This document shows positions 1 through 5,082 of a stretch of DNA of 5,082 nt, piece after piece; positions within the stretch are counted from its first letter, which is position 1; every line of letters begins with the position of its first letter. This DNA comes from Weeksellaceae bacterium (GTDB taxonomy: Bacteria > Bacteroidota > Bacteroidia > Flavobacteriales > Weeksellaceae). The stretch lies in contig JAQVDG010000196.1 of assembly GCA_028698395.1 (NCBI GenBank), positions 1-5,082 on the forward strand, read 5' to 3'. Under the pieces are notes generated by a model. That model ran no database searches. It worked only from the letters and a program-made list of their open reading frames with translations, and had not been told where the DNA came from. A program made the translations under genes and the position numbers.

Positions 1-1
1 C

Positions 2-619
2 ACTTCCAATCCGCAAGATATGCACGAAAGTGTACTGCATGTTATGGCAAAACACGAAAACATTTGTAAATACATTCACTTGCCGATTCAATCAGGAAGT
101 ACTTCTGTTCTCCGACGAATGAACCGTCAACATACACGGGAGGAATATCTAGAATTAATTGATAAAATCAGACGGATTTTACCGGATTGTTCTATTTCTC
201 ACGATATTATTGCCGGTTTTTGTGGTGAAACCGAAGAAGAACATCAAGATACTTTAAGTTTAATGGAATATGTGAAATACGACTTCGGTTATATGTTTGC
301 TTACTCCAATCGTCCGGGAACTCCTGCTGACAAACGAATGGAAGACGATATTCCGGAAGAAGTAAAAAAACGAAGACTAAAAGAAATTATCGATTTGCAA
401 CAAATTCATTCCAAAGAAAGAATGGATGCTTTTGTTGGAAAGACTTATGAAGTTTTAATTGAAGGAAACAGTAAAAAAGATAAAAACGAATGGTCGGGTC
501 GAATTTCACAAAATGCCGTAATGGTTTTCCCGAAAGTAGAAGGAACAAAAGTCGGTGATTTCGTTAAAGTAAAAGCCCTTAGCTGTACTTCTGCTACCTT
601 ATTGGGGGAAATGGTTTAA
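2..619 (+). CDS. miaB: tRNA-2-methylthio-N6-dimethylallyladenosine synthase MiaB, C-terminal part (5' truncated by window edge)
   Basis: MiaB is a cytoplasmic radical-SAM enzyme that adds a methylthio group to i6A37 of tRNAs reading UNN codons. The reading frame is already open at base 2 (T-S-N-P-Q-D before the first Met at 20), so the gene begins left of the window. About 205 residues are visible, against roughly 440-480 for the family. The CxxxCxxC cluster motif lies outside the window. What is seen: the late radical-SAM barrel with HLPIQSGS, RRMNRQHTREEY, the IIAGFCGETEEEH segment and the YSNRPGTPA motif, then a TRAM RNA-binding domain in roughly the last 64 residues (from AFVGKTYEVLIEG to LLGEMV). 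The related methylthiotransferases RimO and MtaB share this architecture. The RPGTPA segment and the sigma-54 regulator/lptE neighbours favour MiaB. No terminator is obvious after the stop, so some read-through into the next gene is possible. Confidence 0.93.
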   Translation, partial: TSNPQDMHESVLHVMAKHENICKYIHLPIQSGSTSVLRRMNRQHTREEYLELIDKIRRILPDCSISHDIIAGFCGETEEEHQDTLSLMEYVKYDFGYMFAYSNRPGTPADKRMEDDIPEEVKKRRLKEIIDLQQIHSKERMDAFVGKTYEVLIEGNSKKDKNEWSGRISQNAVMVFPKVEGTKVGDFVKVKALSCTSATLLGEMV

Positions 620-652
620 TTTGTTTATTTCGGTTTTTTAGTTATAATATTT
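620..652 (+). promoter_or_regulatory. Putative Bacteroidetes-type promoter upstream of the sigma-54 regulator gene
   Basis: Directly after the miaB stop there is TTTG at 620-623, then 19 bases, then TATAATATTT at 643-652. This resembles the Bacteroidetes housekeeping promoter, a TTG-type -33 element about 19 bases before a TAnnTTTG -7 element. The -7 match is imperfect: TAATATTT at 645-652 lacks the final G. Transcription would start near 656-662, leaving a leader of about 130 bases before the regulator's ATG at 793. The region is very AT-rich, so a chance match is possible. Confidence 0.35.
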
Positions 653-662
653 AAAAACAGAA

Positions 663-780
663 ATGACAATATATAAATCAGGACAACAATTAAGGTTTCT
701 TAAAGAAAATCCTTTCAAGTTTAGGAAAGATAATTGAGCAAAAGTTAAACATCTTACAACTTGAAATAGAAAGAATCTGA
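663..780 (+). pseudogene. Possible frameshifted small ORF or coding remnant in the miaB-regulator gap
   Basis: An ATG at 663 opens a 24-codon frame (begins MTIYKSGQQLRFLKEN, stop TGA 735-737). A second frame, open from 694, continues to a TGA at 778-780 and encodes a leucine/isoleucine/lysine-rich stretch (KIIEQKLNILQLEIERI). The two overlap. Removing one A from the AAA at 702-704 would join them into a single frame of about 38 codons ending 12 bases before the regulator's start codon. The joined product would be a short amphipathic, probably helical peptide. I recognise no family. It may be a decayed gene, a leader peptide, a base-calling error or chance. In AT-rich DNA a frame this short is weak evidence. 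Confidence 0.2.
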
Positions 781-792
781 AACAAAAAAAGA

Positions 793-2043
793 ATGGAAAA
801 TTTACAAACGATAAAACAACGATTTTCAATTATTGGTAACGATACCGCTCTGAATCGTGCTTTAGAAAAAGCTATTCAAGTCGCTCCAACAGACATTAGC
901 GTTTTGGTAAGTGGAGAAAGTGGAGTTGGAAAGGAATTCATACCAAAAATCATTCATTCTCAATCCGCACGAAAACACAATAATTATATTGCAGTCAACT
1001 GTGGTGCAATTCCGGAAGGAACAATAGATTCTGAACTTTTTGGGCATGAAAAAGGAGCTTTTACCGGTGCTACAACCACAAGAAAAGGTTATTTTGAAGT
1101 TGCCGATAAAGGAACTATTTTTCTTGATGAAGTCGGAGAATTGCCTTTGCCAACACAAGTTCGATTACTCCGAGTATTAGAAAGTGGCGAATTTATGAAA
1201 GTCGGTTCTTCTGATGTTCAAAAAACCGATGTTCGGATTGTGGCTGCAACCAATGTGAAAATGGAAGATGCCATAGAAAAAGGAAAGTTTCGAGAAGATT
1301 TATATTATCGTTTGAATACAGTTCAAATTGATATGCCGGCTCTTCGCAATCGAAAAAACGACATTCCATTATTATTCAGAAAATTTGCTGCTGATTTTGC
1401 TGCCAAATATCGTATGCCTCCTTTGGAAATAAGTCCTGAAGCCATGCAATATATTGTAAATTATCCTTGGCCGGGAAATATTCGTCAATTACGGAATTTT
1501 GCAGAAGAAATCTCTGTGGTAGAAAAAGAACGCTATATAAGTGAAGAAAAAATAAAATCTTATCTTCCTTCTCAAAATTCATTTCCTGTTTTAGTTGGAA
1601 ACAATAAATCAAACAATAATAGTGATCATTTAGAAAGAGAAATTTTGTTTAAATTTCTATTGGAAATGAAACAAGATTTAAATGATTTACGCGCCTTAAC
1701 TTTGGATTTGATTCATAATAAAGAAACTATTTCCTCGTCCAATATGGACACTTTACAAAGAGTTATTCGCGAACAAAACGTAGCCGAAAGTGATTTTTCA
1801 CCGATGAAAATTGTTCCAAATGAAGAACCACCTGCTTCCATCATTCAGGATTATGATTTTTATGACCATGAATACGAAGAGGTAAAAGATGCAAACGAAA
1901 CTTTGTCTTTGCAAGACAATGAAAAAGAAATGATTCGGAAAGCATTAGAAAAACACAACGGAAAACGTCGTTCTGCTGCAGAAGAATTAGGAATTTCAGA
2001 ACGGACTTTATACAGAAAAATCAAACATTACGAATTAGAATAA
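793..2043 (+). CDS. Sigma-54-dependent transcriptional activator (AAA+ / Fis-type HTH), no N-terminal sensory domain
   Basis: This 416-residue bacterial enhancer-binding protein would hydrolyse ATP to remodel sigma-54 RNA polymerase at -24/-12 promoters. The AAA+ domain spans about residues 10-258 and is complete: Walker A GESGVGKE (41-48), sigma-54-contacting GAFTGA (88-93), Walker B FLDE (110-113), sensor I ATN (152-154), arginine-finger segment FREDLYYRLN (166-175, Arg167 and Arg173) and sensor II WPGNIRQLRN (226-235). A low-complexity, Asn/Ser-rich then acidic linker (about 260-372) leads to a Fis-family helix-turn-helix (about 377-414, RSAAEELGISERTLYRKIK). The AAA+ core begins almost at the first residue. 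No receiver, GAF or PAS domain precedes it, as in PspF, so control must come from partner proteins, the linker or expression level. The ATG at 793 follows an A-rich stretch without a Shine-Dalgarno sequence, as is usual in Bacteroidetes. lptE follows after 9 bp, implying co-transcription. The target promoters are unknown. Confidence 0.93.
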   Translation: MENLQTIKQRFSIIGNDTALNRALEKAIQVAPTDISVLVSGESGVGKEFIPKIIHSQSARKHNNYIAVNCGAIPEGTIDSELFGHEKGAFTGATTTRKGYFEVADKGTIFLDEVGELPLPTQVRLLRVLESGEFMKVGSSDVQKTDVRIVAATNVKMEDAIEKGKFREDLYYRLNTVQIDMPALRNRKNDIPLLFRKFAADFAAKYRMPPLEISPEAMQYIVNYPWPGNIRQLRNFAEEISVVEKERYISEEKIKSYLPSQNSFPVLVGNNKSNNNSDHLEREILFKFLLEMKQDLNDLRALTLDLIHNKETISSSNMDTLQRVIREQNVAESDFSPMKIVPNEEPPASIIQDYDFYDHEYEEVKDANETLSLQDNEKEMIRKALEKHNGKRRSAAEELGISERTLYRKIKHYELE

Positions 2044-2052
2044 TCAACTATT

Positions 2053-2574
2053 ATGCTTCTTTCTAAAAAAATAAAAATAATTTTCAGTTTTATTTTTATA
2101 CTGATTTTCAGTGTTTTACTGAATTCTTGTTATACTTTATCCGGTTCTTCCATTGACCCCAATTGGCAAACCTTGAGAATTGCTACTTTTCCCAATTATG
2201 CTCCGTATCAAAATCCAAATTTAAGCCGGGAGTTCACCAATGCTTTGCAAGATATTTTCAATAATCGGACAAAATTAAACCTGACCAATGATGAAGATAC
2301 CGATTTACTGATTGAAGGTGAAATCACTTCTTATCAACAAAGTTCTGTGGCTATTCAGGCTAATGAAACTGCCGGGAAAAACCGATTAACAGTAACAGTA
2401 AGAGTTCGTTATCAAAACAATAAAGAAGAAAGTAAAAGTTTTGACCGTTCTTTTTCGGCTTATGAAGATTTTGATGCTACCCAAACCTTACAACAAGCTG
2501 AATCGGCTTTGTTAGACAGTATTTTAGAACAACTGACTTCTCAAATTTTTAATGCTATCGCAATGGATTGGTAA
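2053..2574 (+). CDS. lptE: LPS assembly lipoprotein LptE (LptE/RlpB family, Bacteroidetes type)
   Basis: LptE is the outer-membrane lipoprotein that plugs the LptD beta-barrel and helps insert LPS into the outer leaflet. The 173-residue product starts with a lysine-containing n-region (LLSKKIK), a hydrophobic h-region (IIFSFIFILIFSVLL) and a lipobox LNSC, with Cys26 as the lipidated residue. The mature part begins CYTLSGSSIDPNWQTLRI and continues with the family's alternating strands and helices: a NLSREFTNALQDIF helix, the TDLLIEGEITSY strand, LTVTVRVRYQ and SFDRSFSAYEDF, ending in a helical C-terminus rich in Gln, Leu and Ala. This matches the Bacteroidetes LptE pattern I know. The start at 2053 is chosen because it gives a proper signal peptide and sits 9 bp after the regulator's stop, so the two are probably one transcript. 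No separate promoter is seen. The gene ends 4 bp from the stop codon of the convergent hydrolase. Confidence 0.9.
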   Translation: MLLSKKIKIIFSFIFILIFSVLLNSCYTLSGSSIDPNWQTLRIATFPNYAPYQNPNLSREFTNALQDIFNNRTKLNLTNDEDTDLLIEGEITSYQQSSVAIQANETAGKNRLTVTVRVRYQNNKEESKSFDRSFSAYEDFDATQTLQQAESALLDSILEQLTSQIFNAIAMDW

Positions 2575-2578
2575 TTTT

Positions 2579-3538
2579 TCAGCACAATTCTTCAAAAAAT
2601 TGCAAAGCCCTAATTTCTGAATAGGAATTTGTTTGTTTTTTTAATGGAAAAGCACAGTGTCCACCATTTTTTGGCATTTCCAAAAACACAAATTCATTTT
2701 GTTTAGCAAATTCTTTCGGATAACAATTTTCACCTAAAAAAGGATCGTCTAATGCATTAATAATCAAAGTTGGAGTTTTAATTTCCGACATAGAAAAATC
2801 AGGTGAAGCTTTTCTGTAATAATCCTCTTTTCCGGAAAAACCATGAACGGGTGCTGTAAAATATTCATCCACTTCATCAAACGTTTTAATAGAATTTAAT
2901 TTTTTCCAGTCTAAAGCAGTCGGAAATTGATTTTGTTTAATTCTGAGCTTTACTTCTATTTTTTGAGTGAAATTTTTTAAATATACCCGATTAAATCCTT
3001 TTTTTAATCGTTCGGCACTATCTTTTAACTGAATCGGAGCCGAAACTGCCACTCCGGCTTTGATACGGGAATCCACTGTTTTTCTTCCAAAATAATTCAT
3101 GATTTGAGCTGCTCCTAATGAAAATCCCAATAAATAAACTTCTTTGTAATTTTTGCTCAAAACATACTCAATCACCGCATGCAAATCCTCTATGGCAGCA
3201 TGATGATAAAGTTTTAACAAACGATTCATTTCACCACTACAACTTCGATTATTCCAAGCAAAAACAGAAAAATTATGTGTCAAAAAATACTGTGCACTTG
3301 TATTGTTATAATTTCGAACGGAAGTTCCTTCCAAACCATGACATAAAATAATGGCTTTCTGTGGGTTTTGTTCAATGAAATCAATGTCCAAAAAATCTCC
3401 ATCGGATAATTCCAAACGATGTCGTTGGTATTCAGGTGGCTGAGTTTCAAAGAAACGGCCTCGGTAAATTGTGGAAATATGACCGTTTTTGTAATAAAAA
3501 GCAGGTGAAATATAAACTGAGTCTTTTATAAGTGGCAT
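2579..3538 (-). CDS. YheT-family alpha/beta-fold hydrolase
   Basis: This 319-residue cytoplasmic protein (no signal peptide or membrane segment) belongs to the COG0429/YheT group of alpha/beta hydrolases, related to eukaryotic ABHD1/3-type proteins. Visible motifs: the N-terminal family signature GHISTIYRGRFF (about 19-30), oxyanion HGLEG (67-71), the NNRSCSGEMNRL segment (96-107, usually NxRGCSGExN), nucleophile elbow GFSLGA (138-143, Ser140), the acid in LDDPF (Asp264 or Asp265) and NGGH (291-294, catalytic His294). The triad looks complete, so the enzyme is probably active. The natural substrate of the family is not established; an esterase or lipase-like acyl substrate is the usual guess. 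Its ATG at 3538 immediately follows the DUF721 stop (TAAATG on this strand), so it is the last gene of the recF operon and translationally coupled. Nothing in the sequence explains its link to DNA repair. Confidence 0.9.
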   Translation of the reverse strand: MPLIKDSVYISPAFYYKNGHISTIYRGRFFETQPPEYQRHRLELSDGDFLDIDFIEQNPQKAIILCHGLEGTSVRNYNNTSAQYFLTHNFSVFAWNNRSCSGEMNRLLKLYHHAAIEDLHAVIEYVLSKNYKEVYLLGFSLGAAQIMNYFGRKTVDSRIKAGVAVSAPIQLKDSAERLKKGFNRVYLKNFTQKIEVKLRIKQNQFPTALDWKKLNSIKTFDEVDEYFTAPVHGFSGKEDYYRKASPDFSMSEIKTPTLIINALDDPFLGENCYPKEFAKQNEFVFLEMPKNGGHCAFPLKKQTNSYSEIRALQFFEELC

Positions 3539-3832
3539 TTAAATAAAATTTACAGCAATTAAATAGTCTTTTCCGATTTCTTGATTGATATGAGCCATAA
3601 TTTTAGACTTTCCGTACTGAAGTTCATTTTTTAATTCCGGTGATTTTATTTTGATAAATAATTCTTTATTCTTTACGTAAAATTCTTCTACATAACTCAT
3701 AATGTACTTTCCCATCATTTCTTGAAATAATTCTTCTGCCTGAACCAACATTATTTTTTCTTCCATGCCCAATTCAGAAATCAAAGACCGAATAGCTTCT
3801 CCCAAACTTTGCTGATTTTCTTTTCTTTTCAT
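3539..3832 (-). CDS. DUF721 (DciA-like) small protein
   Basis: This 97-residue basic protein matches the DUF721 family in its layout: an N-terminal helix (SLGEAIRSLISELGMEEKI), a helix with VQAEELFQEMMGKYIMSYV, then strands carrying EEFYVKNKELFIKIKSPELKNELQY and a final helix and strand (KSKIMAHINQEIGKDYLIAVNFI). DUF721 includes DciA, the predicted ancestral loader of the replicative helicase DnaB, whose KH-like fold binds DNA. This version consists of little more than that domain, which is usual for Bacteroidetes but shorter than many DciA proteins. The start is firm: its ATG overlaps the recF stop (ATGA, 3829-3832) and its stop abuts the next start. A role in helicase loading or replication restart is inferred from family and neighbour, not shown. 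Confidence 0.85.
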   Translation of the reverse strand: MKRKENQQSLGEAIRSLISELGMEEKIMLVQAEELFQEMMGKYIMSYVEEFYVKNKELFIKIKSPELKNELQYGKSKIMAHINQEIGKDYLIAVNFI

Positions 3833-4908
3833 AATCGAATGATTTTACTGTCTGAATTAATACGTTGAATAATGGATTCAGTTCGTTCCGGATGGGTATC
3901 GCTGATGAAAATCTGACCAAAACGAGAATCATTGACCAAATAAATCAATTGTTCTACCCGGGATTCGTCTAATTTATCAAAAATATCATCCAAAAGCAAC
4001 AAAGGCGTGATTTGTAGATACGTTTTCATCAATTCCAATTGTGCCAATTTAAGCGCAATCAAATAGGATTTTTGCTGTCCTTGCGAACCAAATTTTTTAA
4101 TCGGGTAGCTAATTATAGTCAAATCCAAATCGTCTTTGTGAATGCCTTGTGTGGAGTATTGAGCTGCTCTGTCTTTTGCTAAATTTTCTTGAAGTAAATC
4201 TGCAAAAGAAGCTCCATTCAATTGGGATTTGTATTCAATTTTCACCGTTTCATTTCCTTTGGATAAAATCTTGTAATAATGCTGAAAAACCGGCAAAAAA
4301 TCATCAATGAATTTTTTTCTTTCCCGATGAATAAATTCACCTAAAATGCACAATTCTTCATCATAAATCGACAATGAAGTTTTGTCAAATGTATTATTTT
4401 GAAAAAAATATTTAAGTAACGAATTTCGTTGAACCAAAATACGGTTGTAGCGCATTAATTTTTGTAAATATTCTTTATTGGACTGTGAAATTATAGCATC
4501 GATAAATTTCCGGCGGATCTCACTTCCTTCTTTAATCAAATCCAAATCATAAGGTGAAATCATAACAACCGGAAATTGTCCGATATGGTCTGAAATCCGT
4601 TCATAAATTTTGGAGTTTTTCTTAAAAATCTTGGGTTTTTCTCGCTGAACACCACAGAACACAACTTCAGAAATTGTGTTTTTTTCAAAAATCCCTTCTA
4701 TTGAAAAAAAATCTTCATCAAAACGTATGTTTTGGGTATCGGAATAATTCAAATAAGATTTAGTCAAACTTAAATAATGAATAGCATCCAAAGCATTGGT
4801 TTTCCCAATTCCGTTAGCTCCAACAAAAGCATTGATTTTGGGTGAAAACTCAAATCTTTGTTCTTGAAAATTTTTAAAATTCCGAAGTATAATCTCTTTT
4901 AGAAACAT
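3829..4908 (-). CDS. recF: DNA replication and repair protein RecF
   Basis: RecF is an SMC/ABC-type ATPase that binds DNA at gaps and, with RecO and RecR, loads RecA for single-strand gap repair. The 359-residue product has the family's normal length. Motifs: N-terminal FLKEIILRNFKNF (2-14), Walker A GANGIGKT (30-37), the ISPYDLDLIKEGSEIRRKFID stretch (117-137), GIHKDDL (255-261, usually GPHRDDL), ABC signature FGSQGQQK (273-280), Walker B and D-loop LLLLDDIFDKLD (303-314) and ISDTHPER (335-342). All catalytic motifs are intact. The region between Walker A and signature forms the helical arm. The start at 4908 gives the expected MFLK N-terminus; a TAnnTTTG element ends only 4 bases upstream (see promoter). 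The gene overlaps DUF721 by 4 bases and heads the recF-DUF721-hydrolase operon. Confidence 0.96.
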   Translation of the reverse strand: MFLKEIILRNFKNFQEQRFEFSPKINAFVGANGIGKTNALDAIHYLSLTKSYLNYSDTQNIRFDEDFFSIEGIFEKNTISEVVFCGVQREKPKIFKKNSKIYERISDHIGQFPVVMISPYDLDLIKEGSEIRRKFIDAIISQSNKEYLQKLMRYNRILVQRNSLLKYFFQNNTFDKTSLSIYDEELCILGEFIHRERKKFIDDFLPVFQHYYKILSKGNETVKIEYKSQLNGASFADLLQENLAKDRAAQYSTQGIHKDDLDLTIISYPIKKFGSQGQQKSYLIALKLAQLELMKTYLQITPLLLLDDIFDKLDESRVEQLIYLVNDSRFGQIFISDTHPERTESIIQRINSDSKIIRL

Positions 4909-4912
4909 TTTT

Positions 4913-4938
4913 CAAAAATACGGAATTTGATTCAGCAA
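4913..4938 (-). promoter_or_regulatory. Putative promoter of the recF operon, placed directly at the start codon
   Basis: On the minus strand TATTTTTG (plus-strand 4913-4920) is a perfect match to the Bacteroidetes -7 element TAnnTTTG. A TTG at plus 4936-4938 lies 15 bases upstream, shorter than the usual 19 or so. Only AAAA separates the element from the recF ATG, so transcription from it would start at or within a few bases of the ATG, giving a leaderless or nearly leaderless message. It lies in the 47 bp between the upstream gene's terminator and recF, the only place where a dedicated promoter could sit. Chance matches are common in AT-rich DNA. Confidence 0.4.
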
Positions 4939-4955
4939 GGTGAAGTTCATTTCAT

Positions 4956-4989
4956 AAAAAAAAGGAACAACAAACTGCTGTTCCTTTTT
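4956..4989 (-). terminator. Rho-independent terminator, 3' end of the gene entering from the right
   Basis: The arms AAAAAGGAACA (4959-4969) and TGTTCCTTTTT (4979-4989) are perfectly complementary: an 11-bp stem around a 9-base loop (ACAAACTGC). Read on the minus strand, the stem runs into eight T residues (plus 4956-4963, partly within the stem). It starts 20 bases after the stop codon of the partial gene at 5010, so it most likely ends that transcript and insulates recF. The plus-strand side is also T-rich, so it could act in both directions, but no plus-strand gene leads into it here. Confidence 0.88.
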
Positions 4990-4998
4990 CATTTTATT

Positions 4999-5019
4999 TT
5001 TTGAATTATTTATTCAAAA
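4999..5019. repeat. Inverted repeat overlapping the stop codon of the partial gene
   Basis: TTTTGAAT (4999-5006) and ATTCAAAA (5012-5019) are perfect inverted repeats around a 5-base loop. They cover the last codons and the TAA stop (5010-5012) of the partial minus-strand gene and sit just before its terminator hairpin. The stem has only two G-C pairs and is weak. It may simply be AT-rich chance, or a stabilising hairpin at the 3' end of the message. Confidence 0.4.
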
Positions 5020-5081
5020 TTCGGTTTGAAGAAATTCTCAACATTGAATCCTAAGACAGCGGTGAAACCATTGTTCCATTC
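5010..5081 (-). CDS. C-terminal 23 codons of an unidentified protein (truncated by window edge)
   Basis: On the minus strand one frame is open from the right edge to a TAA at 5010-5012 and encodes 23 residues starting EWNNGFTAVLGF and ending FFKPNFE. Reality of the gene is supported by the strong terminator 20 bases downstream on the same strand. The end is rich in aromatic residues (six of 23 are Phe or Trp) with alternating polar residues, which would fit a last beta-strand of an outer-membrane protein, but this is a guess from very little sequence. I do not recognise the family. It appears to be a separate transcription unit from recF. Confidence 0.6.
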   Translation of the reverse strand, partial: EWNNGFTAVLGFNVENFFKPNFE

Positions 5082-5082
5082 G

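Noticed and set aside
638..829. Minus-strand frame of 63 codons across the miaB-regulator gap
   Set aside because: It is Phe-rich from reading A-rich DNA backwards, overlaps the start of the activator gene and has no recognisable features.
834..849. Sigma-54-like GG-N10-GC spacing at the start of the activator gene (TGGTAACGATACCGCT)
   Set aside because: Only the GG and GC dinucleotides fit; the TT before GC is CC and the position is inside conserved coding sequence.
862..1158. Open frame of 98 codons on the minus strand inside the sigma-54 activator gene
   Set aside because: It lies wholly within the AAA+ coding region, is Phe/Ser/Cys-rich as expected for an antisense frame of an AT-rich gene, and has no recognisable motif.
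1376..1612. Open frame of 78 codons on the minus strand within the activator gene
   Set aside because: It is antisense to conserved sensor II sequence and shows no family resemblance or own start signals; a shadow frame.
2162..2175. TTGGCAAACCTTGAG in lptE as a sigma-54 promoter
   Set aside because: The spacing between the GG and the TTG block is two bases too short and no GC follows at the -12 position.
2573..2601. AT-only inverted repeat between the convergent genes as a bidirectional terminator
   Set aside because: It is a 7-bp stem of A-T pairs with a 15-base loop, too weak to call a terminator.
3118..3351. Open frame of 77 codons on the plus strand within the hydrolase gene
   Set aside because: It is antisense to the nucleophile-elbow region of a clearly real gene, with no coding motifs of its own.
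4923..4933. GAAT-N3-ATTC inverted repeat upstream of recF as an operator
   Set aside because: Four-base arms are expected by chance in this AT-rich sequence and match no regulator site I know.
1..5082. Search for transposons, CRISPR repeats, tRNAs, toxin-antitoxin pairs, defence genes or a novel multi-gene system
   Set aside because: No repeats of the right size, no transposase or nuclease motifs and no compositional shift are seen; the window is housekeeping DNA with intact known families.

Overview
This is a low-GC window with chromosomal housekeeping content, and it is very probably from a member of the Bacteroidota, class Flavobacteriia. The evidence is the protein types (a Bacteroidetes-style LptE lipoprotein, a short DUF721 protein next to RecF, and RecF motifs such as LLLDDIFDKLD and ISDTHPER), the absence of clear Shine-Dalgarno sequences before most starts, and upstream elements resembling the Bacteroidetes TTG / TAnnTTTG promoter. 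No species can be named from the sequence alone.

Left half, plus strand. The window opens inside miaB (tRNA methylthiotransferase; only the end of the radical-SAM region and the TRAM domain are present). A 173-bp gap follows, holding a plausible Bacteroidetes-type promoter and a short, apparently frameshifted coding remnant. Next comes a complete sigma-54-dependent activator with an intact AAA+ domain, including GAFTGA, and a C-terminal Fis-type helix-turn-helix, but no N-terminal sensory domain. lptE, the outer-membrane lipoprotein of the LPS transport machine, starts 9 bp after it.

Right half, minus strand. Reading 5' to 3' on that strand: the last 23 codons of an unidentified gene enter from the right edge, followed by a strong rho-independent terminator, a short promoter region with a perfect TAnnTTTG element almost touching the recF start, and then recF, a small DUF721/DciA-like protein and a YheT-type alpha/beta hydrolase. 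recF and DUF721 overlap by ATGA. The DUF721 stop abuts the hydrolase start. These three therefore form one tight operon. lptE and the hydrolase converge with 4 bp between their stop codons and no visible terminator.

Functionally the window joins tRNA modification, a sigma-54 regulator coupled to envelope (LPS) biogenesis, and a DNA replication/repair pair with an attached hydrolase. I see no mobile element, CRISPR array, tRNA or rRNA, and no clearly novel system. The points most worth a second look are the sensorless sigma-54 activator linked to lptE, the possibly leaderless recF mRNA, the decayed or frameshifted small ORF, and the unexplained hydrolase in the recF operon.
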